Notes under the pieces: model-generated
Database searches by the model: none
Told to the model about the DNA's origin: nothing
What the model saw: only the letters and a program-made list of their open reading frames with translations
Assembly: GCA_016342345.1 (NCBI GenBank)
Contig: JAEINO010000005.1
Span: 1-64,000 of the forward strand
Origin: Pseudodesulfovibrio sp.
GTDB lineage: Bacteria; Desulfobacterota; Desulfovibrionia; Desulfovibrionales; Desulfovibrionaceae
DNA length: 64,000 nt
Reading direction: 5' to 3'
Position numbers and translations under genes: made by a program
Shown: in pieces, positions 26,079 to 35,293 of the stretch
How positions within the stretch are numbered: position 1 is the stretch's first letter
How the letters are laid out: each line of letters starts with the position of its first letter

Positions 26079-26504
26079 TCAATCGCCGTGACTGGTCAGC
26101 AAATCATGAATACCGATCTGGCCGTTGCGAAGAAGCTTCCGATTCAGGGCCTGTTGCACGGCCTTCAATATTTCCGGTATGGATGCTGGCTTCAAAAGAT
26201 AATCAAACGCACCATGGCGAATATTCTTTATGACATCCTCGGCAGAGACGTGGCCCGTAAGACAGATTATCTCAACATCATGATTTTGTTCCAAAATTTT
26301 CTGCAACGTCTCTTCACCACTCAGACCAGGCATTTTCATGTCGAGCAAAACCACATCAAAATCCCCGTCCTCAAGCTTTTCAAGGGCAGCCAACCCGTCC
26401 GGGGCTCCATCGACCTGAAAACCGCTTTCCTGCAAGAGCCGGATCAGGGTTTTGCGAAAACGTTCCTCGTCATCAACAACAAGAACTCTTGCCTTGGTTT
26501 CCAT
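26079..26504 (-). CDS. Response regulator, receiver-only with short tail
   Basis: 141 residues. Receiver with acidic pocket VVDDEE (10-14), phosphoacceptor D55 (VLLDMKMPG), LTGH and K-P switch residues (LLKPAS). The roughly 20-residue tail has no DNA-binding motif, so it works as a phosphotransfer or protein-interaction partner. Last gene of the eleven-gene minus-strand operon, 9 nt after a histidine kinase. Confidence 0.88.
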   Translation of the reverse strand: METKARVLVVDDEERFRKTLIRLLQESGFQVDGAPDGLAALEKLEDGDFDVVLLDMKMPGLSGEETLQKILEQNHDVEIICLTGHVSAEDVIKNIRHGAFDYLLKPASIPEILKAVQQALNRKLLRNGQIGIHDLLTSHGD

Positions 26505-26513
26505 ATCAACCTC

Positions 26514-27419
26514 TTACCTTTCTATGGGAATGCGAACAGTAAAAACCGCTCCCTTTCCTGGTTCAGAACGCAACAATATGTCTCCCCCAAGCTGATTGAT
26601 GATCCTCAGGCTGACAGACAGCCCAAGTCCTGTCCCTTCTCCCGGGGGCTTTGTCGTATAAAAAGGATCAAACACACGTTCGATTTGGGCTGCGGAAATC
26701 CCTGGCCCAGTGTCACGAATCTCGGCACATACCATTCCATCGTTGCACTGTGTCGTGACAAATATCAGCCCCCCGCCATCCAAAGCCTGAACCGCATTAA
26801 TCAAAAGATTGAGAAACACCTGTCGCAAAAGTGGTGGGTCGGTCTTGATTTTCGGCAAATCATTGCTGAATACCTTGACTATCTGAATATGCTTGGCATC
26901 AGTCTCACGCTCGACAAGCGTTAACATGTCCACAAGAAGTCTGTTCATATCGGCAGTCTGAGTAACGGGACGCCTGCTTCGCGCAAAATCAAGCAACTTA
27001 TGCGTAATGTCGGAGCATCGCTCCACCTGCTGCAGAATAACATCCAGACTTTCCTGAATCTCAGAAACTTCCTCCTCGGTCAAATCCTGCTGGAAGTTCA
27101 TCCGCATCAATTCCGCTTCCTGCATTATTATATTCAGAGGGTTATTAATTTCATGGGCTATGCCCGTAGAGATTTCTCCCAGAGCCAATAATTTCTGCGA
27201 CTGTATGAGTTGCTCCTTGAGTTCCATACGCTCATCGCTGGCATGACCAATCCATCGAGAAAAAGACAAAAGTGAACCCCATAAGCAAAGGATGGCAACA
27301 AAAGCGGCAACAACTCCCGGCAAAGGCCATTTTACAACGACAACCAATATAATCAGAAATGATGCCGGATATACGTACTGACCAAACAGCACGGTCCGTC
27401 TGGCTCGGACCAGATTCAT
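26514..27419 (-). CDS. Membrane histidine kinase, NtrB-type
   Basis: 301 residues. Two N-terminal hydrophobic segments (about 17-50) with almost no periplasmic loop, then a HisKA domain with H-box GEISTGIAHEINNPLN and a HATPase domain with NLLINAVQAL (N box), DTGPGI and GEGTGLGLS. Because it lacks an external sensor domain, it may receive its signal through the membrane or from a partner protein. Its start overlaps the stop of the receiver gene 27416 by ATGA. Confidence 0.9.
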   Translation of the reverse strand: MNLVRARRTVLFGQYVYPASFLIILVVVVKWPLPGVVAAFVAILCLWGSLLSFSRWIGHASDERMELKEQLIQSQKLLALGEISTGIAHEINNPLNIIMQEAELMRMNFQQDLTEEEVSEIQESLDVILQQVERCSDITHKLLDFARSRRPVTQTADMNRLLVDMLTLVERETDAKHIQIVKVFSNDLPKIKTDPPLLRQVFLNLLINAVQALDGGGLIFVTTQCNDGMVCAEIRDTGPGISAAQIERVFDPFYTTKPPGEGTGLGLSVSLRIINQLGGDILLRSEPGKGAVFTVRIPIER

Positions 27420-27814
27420 GAGACTTTCCTGGCATTACGCTTCAACACAGCATGCTCATGGGCATCACGTATCCTTTCGAGCAGATCTTCGATGGAAAAA
27501 GGCTTGAGAATGTAGTCGTACGCTCCATGACTGATACCTTCTATTCCTGATTGCATCGATCCATGTCCCGTAAGCATGATGACTTCAACCTCCTGATGCC
27601 TTTTGCGAATCTCCTTGAGTGTCTCTATACCGCCAAGTCCTGGCATCCTGACATCGAGAATGACCACATCCACAGGAATCACATCCAATGCCTGCAGCGC
27701 TTCCTGGCCGCTCGCGGCCACACTTACATCCACATTCCTTTTCCCCAATCTCCGCTGGATAAGCTTCAGAAAATCAGGTTCATCATCCACCACAAGTATT
27801 CTTATTCTGGACAT
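27416..27814 (-). CDS. Response regulator, receiver-only
   Basis: 132 residues; VVDDEP pocket, D54 in VILDVRMPG, LTGHGS and LKPFS switch. No output domain. The start follows CCAGGAGGAACC and overlaps the 3' end of the kinase gene 27802. Placed between two kinases, it may relay phosphate between them. Confidence 0.88.
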   Translation of the reverse strand: MSRIRILVVDDEPDFLKLIQRRLGKRNVDVSVAASGQEALQALDVIPVDVVILDVRMPGLGGIETLKEIRKRHQEVEVIMLTGHGSMQSGIEGISHGAYDYILKPFSIEDLLERIRDAHEHAVLKRNARKVS

Positions 27815-29481
27815 GGTTCCTCCTGGTCAGGGATAGCGCCAGAGAACGGCAGGTAGAATGTGAAGGTCGCCCCATGGCCCAACTCACTCTGCACTGTGAT
27901 CCTGCCGCCAAGCTTGTTGAGAGTGCTATATATGATGGAAAGTCCCAACCCGGTCCCCTCACCTGTCGGCTTGGTCGTAAAGAACGGGTCAAAAACCTTG
28001 GAAAGCTGATCCGACGGTATTCCCATGCCTGTGTCTTTGACATCCATTGCCACAAATGAACCCTCGACACGGGTCACCAAAGTGATACGCCCATCCTCGC
28101 CGATTGCGTCAATGGCATTTTCCAACAGATTCAAAATGATCTGCTGCACCTGATTCGAATCGGTCGTAAGAAGTGGAAGGCTTTGGTTAAACTTGCATAC
28201 AACCTCAATGCTGCGATGCAAAACTTCATTTTCCAAAAATGAAACTGTCTGTTTGGCGAGCATGTTCAGATCAACATTCTCATGAACAGGTTCCATTCGA
28301 CGAGCAAATCCGAGCATCCGATGTGTCACGGTACGGGCTCGCTCCACATGCCGATCAATGTCGCCTATTGCCTCCACAAGCTCGCCCAGAACTTCGTATC
28401 CATCCAATTCACCGTCATTTATGAGGTCTCGGATCCACCCGGCACTCTCGCGAATGATAGACAACGGATTATTAATCTCATGCGCAACCCCTGCCGCCAT
28501 TTTCCCAAGAGAGGCCATTTTGCTTGATTGCATAACGGCGGCATCCATGACAGCCCGCTCCGCATCTGCCGCCATGAGCTTCCTGACCACGGACGTCACG
28601 GTAAGATACGTCCCTGCAAAAATCATCACCGCACAAACAAGAAACAAGGCATAAACCAGATACTGAGATCGTAGCAAAGGAGTCAGTTCCTCTCTGGGAC
28701 TTTCCACGACAACGAGTCTCCAATCAGTAAGTGCCAAGGACGTTATCCCGGCAACCCGAGTCGCCCCGCGTTCTTCCCATTTGCAAATCTCGACATCACT
28801 TCCTTCCGGATTGGCAAATATCTTTGCCTGAGACAGAACCTTGCCACTAAAGCGCGATGGCGTTTGAAGTTTGCAATCACTGTTGACAAGATATGCATCC
28901 CCCAGCTTTCCGGTACGCGCATTATGAACAAGGGACGTAAAGACATCCGAATCGATAGTGGCTCTGAGTATCCAGGTTCTGCCCGCTTCACGTCTCTTCA
29001 CCGCTATGATGAAATGCGGAAAATTACGAAATCCCATGAAGACATCACTGATATAAAGCCCTTTGAGCATGACCTGATTGAACCAAGCTTCATTCTTGTA
29101 ATTGACATCCCTGAGATCGAACGGGCCACTATATGCTTCATGACACCCGTCCGGCCCTATGACGCCAAGGTCGATAAAAGAACTTGATGTGTTGTGGATG
29201 ATGTCAAAAAGAGCGTTCAGGTACACTTGGTCCGTCATCTCCGCAATTGTATGAGTATTGGCCAGATTCTGAAGCTGCACGACTCTTTCATTGAGAAACA
29301 TGTCAATGGAATCGCGCTTGTTGTTAACGACAAGCCTGAGATTGCTGGTCAACTTCTCTTCGTATGAATGACTGAACTGATCGTGAATGACATACCCCAG
29401 AACAAAGAGAGGTATGAGAGAAAAACTCAAGGTTATTCCAATGAGCTTCCACCTGAGTTTCGTATATGAAGTCGCTATCAT
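27802..29481 (-). CDS. Histidine kinase with dCache-type sensor domain
   Basis: 559 residues from the ATG at 29481, which overlaps the stop of the preceding gene (ATGA). TM1 at about 14-32; periplasmic Cache domain to about 280 with DLGVIGPDGCHEAYSG, YISDVFMGFRNFPHF and LRATIDSDVF; TM2 near 290-310; HisKA with GKMAAGVAHEINNPLS and a HATPase with [10 protein letters not shown]. The sensor region is clearly paralogous to that of the kinase at 40323 (same G-x-RN-x-PHF and LRATI-S-VF motifs), so the two probably bind related small ligands such as carboxylates. Confidence 0.9.
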   Translation of the reverse strand: MIATSYTKLRWKLIGITLSFSLIPLFVLGYVIHDQFSHSYEEKLTSNLRLVVNNKRDSIDMFLNERVVQLQNLANTHTIAEMTDQVYLNALFDIIHNTSSSFIDLGVIGPDGCHEAYSGPFDLRDVNYKNEAWFNQVMLKGLYISDVFMGFRNFPHFIIAVKRREAGRTWILRATIDSDVFTSLVHNARTGKLGDAYLVNSDCKLQTPSRFSGKVLSQAKIFANPEGSDVEICKWEERGATRVAGITSLALTDWRLVVVESPREELTPLLRSQYLVYALFLVCAVMIFAGTYLTVTSVVRKLMAADAERAVMDAAVMQSSKMASLGKMAAGVAHEINNPLSIIRESAGWIRDLINDGELDGYEVLGELVEAIGDIDRHVERARTVTHRMLGFARRMEPVHENVDLNMLAKQTVSFLENEVLHRSIEVVCKFNQSLPLLTTDSNQVQQIILNLLENAIDAIGEDGRITLVTRVEGSFVAMDVKDTGMGIPSDQLSKVFDPFFTTKPTGEGTGLGLSIIYSTLNKLGGRITVQSELGHGATFTFYLPFSGAIPDQEEPCPE

Positions 29482-32093
29482 GACTCTCTTCTCCAATTGG
29501 ATGAACACTCATTGTCGTTTTGCATAAGATTCAGAATAACCATGATATCCGTATCAAACTTGTCCCTGTATTTCTGACAGGCCTTGTTGTCGAACATGAC
29601 CATGTCAATCTGCCTGGTATGAACCAGCAGATATCCTGTCACGGCAAGGGCTCGTTCCACGGCCTCTTTAGAAACACCCTCGATCCTGGCAAAAAGCGCA
29701 TCATCCCTGACCTCGGCAATGAATCCCTGTCGTTCCAGCACATCGGCAATCAGCCTTGCACGGATCATGCGACGCGACTTGTCGGCAGCCCCTCCCTTGA
29801 ACTGGAAAAAAGCGTAGTTTCTGTCCGGTTCGTCTCCGGCAAAACCCTCGACAGTACAGAAATGGAATCCAAAACGGGACTGAAGATTGCAATAATTCCT
29901 GCTAACGATGAAATAGTTGCGCTCCGCCATCTCGTTCGCCATTCCCGGTGCCAATGACGGATTTTGAGCCGCTTCGGAAATAATGGACATGAATCCACCA
30001 GGATCAACAGGGGGAGGCCCTTCCCAGGGAATTGTCGTCATTCCGACCCAAAGGGCCCTCATGGCATTGGAAGTAACGCACCGAAGATCAACATATTCGT
30101 CTTCATTTGAAACCGAAGTCCCGCCGCCAAGGTCAACCAGCCAATATTGCAAAGGCCCCTTGTCCACCAGTCTGCGGGCTTTTGCTCCGGGCCTGTCACC
30201 ATCCCGGAACATCTCAGCCACAGCCTTTTCATGACAAAATCTCGTAATGTCATGCAGCGAGACACAGTTCTCCGGAGCAAACTCCGGCGAATCTGGATTC
30301 GTCAACGTAAGTGGCGTAATGAATTGAAGAGTACGACACAGTGCAGTGACAACTTCATTGTTTCGCGGCGCAACCTGAATCCTGTTCGACCCGGGCATCT
30401 GATCATCCCGGCGGCCAAGATACACTGTACCAGTCTTCGCATTAACTGTGACTACGCCAACCCGTGAAAGTCTATCAACAGCACCGGGCGCACCCACGAG
30501 AGCCGGAATGCCGAATTCCCTGGCAATGTTTGCCAGATGACCAGTCGCATTGCCAAATTCGGCAATAAGAGCTGCGGCCTTTGGAAGCAGGGCCGACAGC
30601 CTCGGTTTGGCTGTACGCACCAACAAGATTGCACCTTCCGGGAAACGGAGCATGTCCTCATCCGTTTCGACCATGAACACATGCCCGCTGGCAATGCCGG
30701 GACTTGATGGAATACAGTCGGTCAAGATTGCAAAAGGAGCATTCTTGTCTATTTCCGGCAAGGATTCAGGCTCGCCCTGCACCTCGCAGACAGCCAAGGG
30801 ACGGCACTGAAGAATAAAGATTCTCCCGTCATGATCCTGCGCCCATTCTATGTCCTGAGGACAATCGAAATGGGCCTCAATACGCAATGCAATTCCGGCA
30901 ATCCAGGCCACGACATCATTGGAAATGGACGGTGCAGAACATTCATTCCCAAGCAATCTTTCCTTGTTGGTGCCACCTGTTGCAGAAACCACATGCCGCC
31001 ATTTTTTGTCCACGATAACGGCTTTGCGAATAAAGAGTGATTCCCGATCAAGCACCCATGTATCGGCATTCTCGGTGCCATCAACTATTGCGCATGGAAG
31101 CCCAGGCACTGCACTGACAATAAGCGCATCTTCATGTTTTCCCACAGGATCTCGGGTGTATATGACCCCGCCAGCCGTTGCATCAATCATTTCCATGCAA
31201 CCGACACACATGATCACCCCGTCCTCTCGCAATCCACGGCTCAAACGATAGGTCATGGCTGTAGCCGAATACATGCTCGCCACAACGCTCCTGTAGGATT
31301 CCAGAACATTGTCAGGACGCACCCCGAGAACGGAGAGGAACTGCCCCGCGAAACTGGCTTCACTGGAATCTTCGCCCAACGCACTGCTTCGTATGGCCAA
31401 TCGAACGGTATCCTTGTCTGCGGAGAACGCATTACAGCCGGTCTCAATGGCCTCCTTCAATTCTTGCGGCATGGCAGCAAGATCGATCGCGTGATGTATA
31501 CTCGCTTCAAGAGCATAGAGTTCGTCGAGTTCTATACTATCCGTAATCTGTATAAGACGATTAATTTCGTCATCGAGTCCCGTGCTGTCCATAAAAAGTC
31601 GAAACGCGGAAGCCGTTATGGAGAACCCCAGCGGAACTCTGACTCCCAGTTCTCCGCAAACCTCTCCAAGCAGAGCCATCTTCGACCCTGCTTCTGATAT
31701 CGATTCAGCATTTATCTCGTCCAAGGCCAAAACAAGCGGCCCCTGCTGCCGATCGGCATGATCAACAACCGCTGTTTCCATCTCCAGAACAATGCGGTTG
31801 AACGTGTCCTTGAGAGCATCATACTTGCCAGGATTCATTCGACACAAACGTTCGATCATTTGCCGAACACCTGCCGCAACCTTGAGGCTCTGCCCTCTGA
31901 CATGAGACATTCCAAACAGACTGCCGGATTGCGATTCTTCGGTCATTTCTGCCATTATTTCGAGCGCCTTGTTATTGGCAGCAAGCAGAAGACGAAAATT
32001 ATCGCATCTGGCGAGGAATCGTTCAGAGGAATCATCCTTTCCATCAGTTGGCTTACTGATAAAGCGTGATATTGCATTAAAGATAGCTTGCAT
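29478..32093 (-). CDS. PEP-synthase-like phosphohistidine protein, no PEP-binding barrel
   Basis: 871 residues. About 130-460 is a pyruvate phosphate dikinase N-type ATP-grasp domain (AESISEAGSKMALLGEV, AIRSSALGEDSSEASFAGQF, ATAGGVIYTRDP, QDIEWAQD, ILQCRPL). About 480-560 is the swivelling phosphohistidine domain; the active His is kept at about residue 519 (GNATGHLANIAREFGIPA). The C-terminal TIM barrel that binds PEP or pyruvate is absent; instead there are 300 residues of unknown fold. A role in phosphorylating a partner or unusual substrate is inferred, since it sits between receiver and kinase genes in a transporter operon. Confidence 0.8.
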   Translation of the reverse strand: MQAIFNAISRFISKPTDGKDDSSERFLARCDNFRLLLAANNKALEIMAEMTEESQSGSLFGMSHVRGQSLKVAAGVRQMIERLCRMNPGKYDALKDTFNRIVLEMETAVVDHADRQQGPLVLALDEINAESISEAGSKMALLGEVCGELGVRVPLGFSITASAFRLFMDSTGLDDEINRLIQITDSIELDELYALEASIHHAIDLAAMPQELKEAIETGCNAFSADKDTVRLAIRSSALGEDSSEASFAGQFLSVLGVRPDNVLESYRSVVASMYSATAMTYRLSRGLREDGVIMCVGCMEMIDATAGGVIYTRDPVGKHEDALIVSAVPGLPCAIVDGTENADTWVLDRESLFIRKAVIVDKKWRHVVSATGGTNKERLLGNECSAPSISNDVVAWIAGIALRIEAHFDCPQDIEWAQDHDGRIFILQCRPLAVCEVQGEPESLPEIDKNAPFAILTDCIPSSPGIASGHVFMVETDEDMLRFPEGAILLVRTAKPRLSALLPKAAALIAEFGNATGHLANIAREFGIPALVGAPGAVDRLSRVGVVTVNAKTGTVYLGRRDDQMPGSNRIQVAPRNNEVVTALCRTLQFITPLTLTNPDSPEFAPENCVSLHDITRFCHEKAVAEMFRDGDRPGAKARRLVDKGPLQYWLVDLGGGTSVSNEDEYVDLRCVTSNAMRALWVGMTTIPWEGPPPVDPGGFMSIISEAAQNPSLAPGMANEMAERNYFIVSRNYCNLQSRFGFHFCTVEGFAGDEPDRNYAFFQFKGGAADKSRRMIRARLIADVLERQGFIAEVRDDALFARIEGVSKEAVERALAVTGYLLVHTRQIDMVMFDNKACQKYRDKFDTDIMVILNLMQNDNECSSNWRRES

Positions 32094-32110
32094 GGTTTTC
32101 CTCCGACCTA

Positions 32111-32494
32111 TTAATCTGATTCAACGAGTCGGTTCTTGATCGCATCCAGCACCTTGAAATATAGTTCATCAGTCCCGACAGGTTTCAGCATGTAGTCGAA
32201 TGCCCCACCCCCCATACCTTGAATGAGTGCTTCGGAATTCGCATGTCCGGTCAAAATGATCACAGGAATATCCGGCGCAATGGCCTTGATCTTCTTGAGA
32301 GTCTCGATACCGCTCATGCCTGGCATCATGACATCAAGGACCACAGCATCGAACCGGGTCGATTTTACAGCTTCAATAGCCTGCTTGCCCGTGGCTGCGG
32401 TACTGACATCCACATTCCTGCGTGCAAATCTTCGCGTATAAACGCTCAGAAAATCGCTTTCATCATCCACCAGCAACAACCGAATTTTTTTCAT
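32111..32494 (-). CDS. Response regulator, receiver-only
   Basis: 127 residues from the ATG at 32494 behind GGAGGAATGAG; the longer frame to 32536 lacks a site. Pocket VDDES, D54 in VVLDVMMPG, LTGHAN, and LKPVG switch. It is close in sequence to the receiver at 27416 (both have NVDVS and ASG/ATG-K/Q segments), suggesting duplication. No DNA-binding domain. Confidence 0.88.
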   Translation of the reverse strand: MKKIRLLLVDDESDFLSVYTRRFARRNVDVSTAATGKQAIEAVKSTRFDAVVLDVMMPGMSGIETLKKIKAIAPDIPVIILTGHANSEALIQGMGGGAFDYMLKPVGTDELYFKVLDAIKNRLVESD

Positions 32495-32526
32495 CTCATT
32501 CCTCCAGGGAACGATTCTCATGAGGA

Positions 32527-32548
32527 CCGGGGCCATGCAAAGCCCCGG
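32527..32548 (-). promoter_or_regulatory. Intercistronic hairpin
   Basis: CCGGGGC/GCCCCGG stem with an 8-nt loop in the 130-nt gap between the YIP1 gene and the receiver gene. It could trim or stabilise the operon mRNA. Confidence 0.4.
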
Positions 32549-32624
32549 CCCGGACTGAGGAGGATAAGGCGGCTGGGGGCATGCCTTATACCATTTGCAC
32601 TAAACCGATACCTAAAAATGGCAC

Positions 32625-33173
32625 TCAATAAAGCACATGACGCAGCTCGGCAACCAACGGAGCAGCGGTCCAGAAAAACAATAAAAGCAAAACAGCGGTC
32701 ATGATAACGAGAAGAACTGACCGAATCTTCCCTATGCCAAAAGTTTTCACGAGCCCGATTCCCACCAATATTGCTCGAAACGGTTCCATGATCATGGCAA
32801 GACCCGGAATCCATGAAATGACCATGACTGCGCCACTAGCGTAGGCAAAGACATTAAAGACCTTGCCGTAAGGCACCTTGTTCTGAGTTGTCATGCCAAG
32901 AAGACTGAATGTAAAAACAGCACCGAGCGCAGGCATGACGATGGCATTGACCATCATGATCACACCCATTTTAAGGGAATTTTCAAAAAAATATGTCATG
33001 CTGACTGAACAATAGAAAATGCCGGAAATCATGAGAAACAACAGTGCTCGCCTTGATCCGGTTTCCGAAGCAACGCTTTCATAAAATTTCGCAGGCGATC
33101 GAATGATGGCACTAATGGTTTCGAGGTATTCCCTGATGCCCATCTTGCAGTTGGGTTCACAAACAGCTTCCAT
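32625..33173 (-). CDS. YIP1-family membrane protein
   Basis: 182 residues with five hydrophobic segments and a cytoplasmic N-terminus (IREYLETISAIIRSPAKFYESV) typical of bacterial YIP1/DUF1282 proteins. The start follows AGGAGATAATC. The function of bacterial members is unknown; in this operon it lies beside the small membrane protein and the transporter, so it may form part of a membrane complex with them. Confidence 0.75.
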   Translation of the reverse strand: MEAVCEPNCKMGIREYLETISAIIRSPAKFYESVASETGSRRALLFLMISGIFYCSVSMTYFFENSLKMGVIMMVNAIVMPALGAVFTFSLLGMTTQNKVPYGKVFNVFAYASGAVMVISWIPGLAMIMEPFRAILVGIGLVKTFGIGKIRSVLLVIMTAVLLLLFFWTAAPLVAELRHVLY

Positions 33174-33182
33174 GATTATCTC

Positions 33183-33335
33183 CTAGCCTAAATATTCTTT
33201 CATTCCCTCGGCAATGCCCCAACAGAGCATGACGACCGTGAAGATGAAAAGGATTCGTCTTTCAGTTCTCTTTGAAAAATACGTTGCACCGTTTTTGTAA
33301 ACGAACATCCGTTCTTTGCTTTCATTCTGTTCCAT
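33183..33335 (-). CDS. 50-residue single-pass membrane protein
   Basis: Hydrophilic N-terminus (MEQNESKERMFVYKNG) then one membrane helix (RILFIFTVVMLCWGIAEGM). The start is preceded by AGGAGAACGGTC. It lies between the DASS transporter and the YIP1 gene, all on one strand, and may be a small transporter subunit or regulator. It is too short for standard ORF filters, but the good ribosome binding site and operon position support it. Confidence 0.72.
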   Translation of the reverse strand: MEQNESKERMFVYKNGATYFSKRTERRILFIFTVVMLCWGIAEGMKEYLG

Positions 33336-33353
33336 GACCGTTCTCCTGTATGG

Positions 33354-33384
33354 CCCGACGGCCCGCCCGAAGCGGACCGCCGGG
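33354..33384 (-). promoter_or_regulatory. Intercistronic 13-bp GC-rich hairpin
   Basis: Arms 33354-33366 and 33372-33384 pair over 13 positions (two G-U) with a 5-nt loop, directly after the transporter gene. No T-run, so probably an mRNA stabiliser or processing site that raises transporter output over downstream genes. Confidence 0.5.
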
Positions 33385-33410
33385 GATTATATTGGTTCAG
33401 TTTAGAGTCG

Positions 33411-35261
33411 TCAGAAGCTTGGTAGACTGCCAAAACCGATACCCGTCCAATACAGGGCTGTCAGCAGCACAATCATTATGTTGGCAACGAACCACATGGG
33501 AATTCCGACCCTTAGGTAATCCTTGGGCTCAAGGTACCCTGACGCATAGACAATTGCGTTTGGCGGAGTACCGATGATGAGGCAATATGCAAAGGAAGAC
33601 GAAATTGCCGTTGCCATCGCCATGAATGGCAGGAATGTCGTTCCAGGGTGGACGATGCTCGCCAGGTTCAATGTGATCGGACCGACTGCGGCTGCGGCAG
33701 GACCGTCAGCCATCAGATTGGTCAAAACTGCGGTCAACCCATTGGAGGTGAGCATGAGGGGGATACCCTCGCTCATGCCCAAAGGCGCGAGCATGTCAAT
33801 AACGGACTGAGCCATCCAGAAGGCAGCACCGGTCTTGTCCAGAGTACGACCAAAGATGATCGCACCGGCGTACAACCAGACGACACCCCAATCGACCTTT
33901 TCCTGATAGTCGCGCCAGTTAACAACACCAGCCAGGAGATAGGCCACAGCACCAGCAACCGCTATGACACCTATGCCAAGACGGATCGGGTATATGCCAA
34001 GGTTGTAAAAGGACTTTTCGGTAAACCAGCCAAACACCATGACTGCAAAGATGATCATGGCCCATATCTGGTGCTTGTTCCACTTGCCCATCTTGCTTAT
34101 TTCACCTTCAAGAAGACGCATGGCCGGAGCCAGGGAACGGATACGCGGCTTGAAAACCATATTGGTAACAATCCATGTAATCGGAATCATTACGATAACG
34201 AATGGCATACAATACATGATCCACTGGGTATAACCAATGTCCATGCCAAACATGTCAGTCAAATAGGTCATCATGATGACGTTACGAGCACCGCCGGAGG
34301 GAGCACCAGGGCCACCAATGTTACAGGCCATTGCGATGGTTATCATCAGCATTTTAGCCAGTTCCTTGTCCTCGGGAACCTCGTCGGTCAGGCTGTTCTG
34401 GTAAAGCAGCATGCCGATTGGCAGGAACATTGCTGCCAGCGCGTGGTCCGAAATGAATGCTGCCAGCGGACTGATGACCACAAAGAAAATAAGTGTGATC
34501 CAACGGACATTGGGTACAGCCAGCTTCTTGAACATGAGCAGACACATGCGCTTGTCAACGCCCGTTTTGACGAAGGCGGCTGCAAACATGAGTGAACCCA
34601 TGATAAACCAACAGGCGTCAGACCAATAAAGACCCGCGACTTCACTTCGGGAAACAACCCCGGAGAAAACCAAAATGAGACCAATACAGAAGGCAACGCC
34701 AGGAAGCGGCATGCACTCTGTCATGAAGCAAAAGACCACGAAGACAACCATGGCAATGGCGACCTTGATCTTCCACGCGCCCTTGTCCGCATTCTTCTTG
34801 TCGGAATCAGAGAGGTCTTCGTATGAAAGGTTCTTGTTTCTCAAATTAAAGGCATTCTTCATCACGAGCTTGTAGTCATCCGTGGAGACATTCTCCTTGA
34901 CGTACTGGATTGCCTTCTTGAAGTTTGCGGAATCAGCTGGGATATTGTACTTTTTAGTCCACTTAGCATCACGCTTGAGAAAGCGATCCTTTGTCAGGGC
35001 TCCCATGCGCATGCTCCGTTCCATCATGCGAGCAGTAAGAATTTGCCACTGCTCGGCACTGGCACTATCTTTCGCAAAAAGCTGCTGACTTATAAAACTG
35101 GTCACAACCTTGGGGCCAACCGAATACTGCATACCGACATTTTTCATCCCCTTAGGCGTAGGAAGAAGAAGGATTGCAGTAAATATTACTACCGGAATTA
35201 TGAGCAGCTTCCAGTTGACGAACTTGTCGTAACCGGTCGCTTGTTTTTCTGCTTGAGCCAT
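33411..35261 (-). CDS. SLC13/DASS anion:sodium symporter with a hydrophilic insert
   Basis: 616 residues. TM1 at about 18-37 is followed by a hydrophilic Lys-rich stretch of about 125 residues, then the usual DASS body (from about 165): FMTECMPLPG, SDHALAAMFLPIG, the NIGGPGAPSGGARNV hairpin region, and the second repeat SNGLTAVLTNLMADGPAAAA with YCLIIGTPPNA. Family members carry sulfate, dicarboxylates or similar oxyanions with sodium. In a sulfate reducer, sulfate is plausible, but linkage to Cache kinases allows a carboxylate. The TM1-TM2 insert is unusual for the family. Confidence 0.85.
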   Translation of the reverse strand: MAQAEKQATGYDKFVNWKLLIIPVVIFTAILLLPTPKGMKNVGMQYSVGPKVVTSFISQQLFAKDSASAEQWQILTARMMERSMRMGALTKDRFLKRDAKWTKKYNIPADSANFKKAIQYVKENVSTDDYKLVMKNAFNLRNKNLSYEDLSDSDKKNADKGAWKIKVAIAMVVFVVFCFMTECMPLPGVAFCIGLILVFSGVVSRSEVAGLYWSDACWFIMGSLMFAAAFVKTGVDKRMCLLMFKKLAVPNVRWITLIFFVVISPLAAFISDHALAAMFLPIGMLLYQNSLTDEVPEDKELAKMLMITIAMACNIGGPGAPSGGARNVIMMTYLTDMFGMDIGYTQWIMYCMPFVIVMIPITWIVTNMVFKPRIRSLAPAMRLLEGEISKMGKWNKHQIWAMIIFAVMVFGWFTEKSFYNLGIYPIRLGIGVIAVAGAVAYLLAGVVNWRDYQEKVDWGVVWLYAGAIIFGRTLDKTGAAFWMAQSVIDMLAPLGMSEGIPLMLTSNGLTAVLTNLMADGPAAAAVGPITLNLASIVHPGTTFLPFMAMATAISSSFAYCLIIGTPPNAIVYASGYLEPKDYLRVGIPMWFVANIMIVLLTALYWTGIGFGSLPSF

Positions 35262-35293
35262 GTTTCACCTCTATGCATTGAGCTTCTGTTTAA

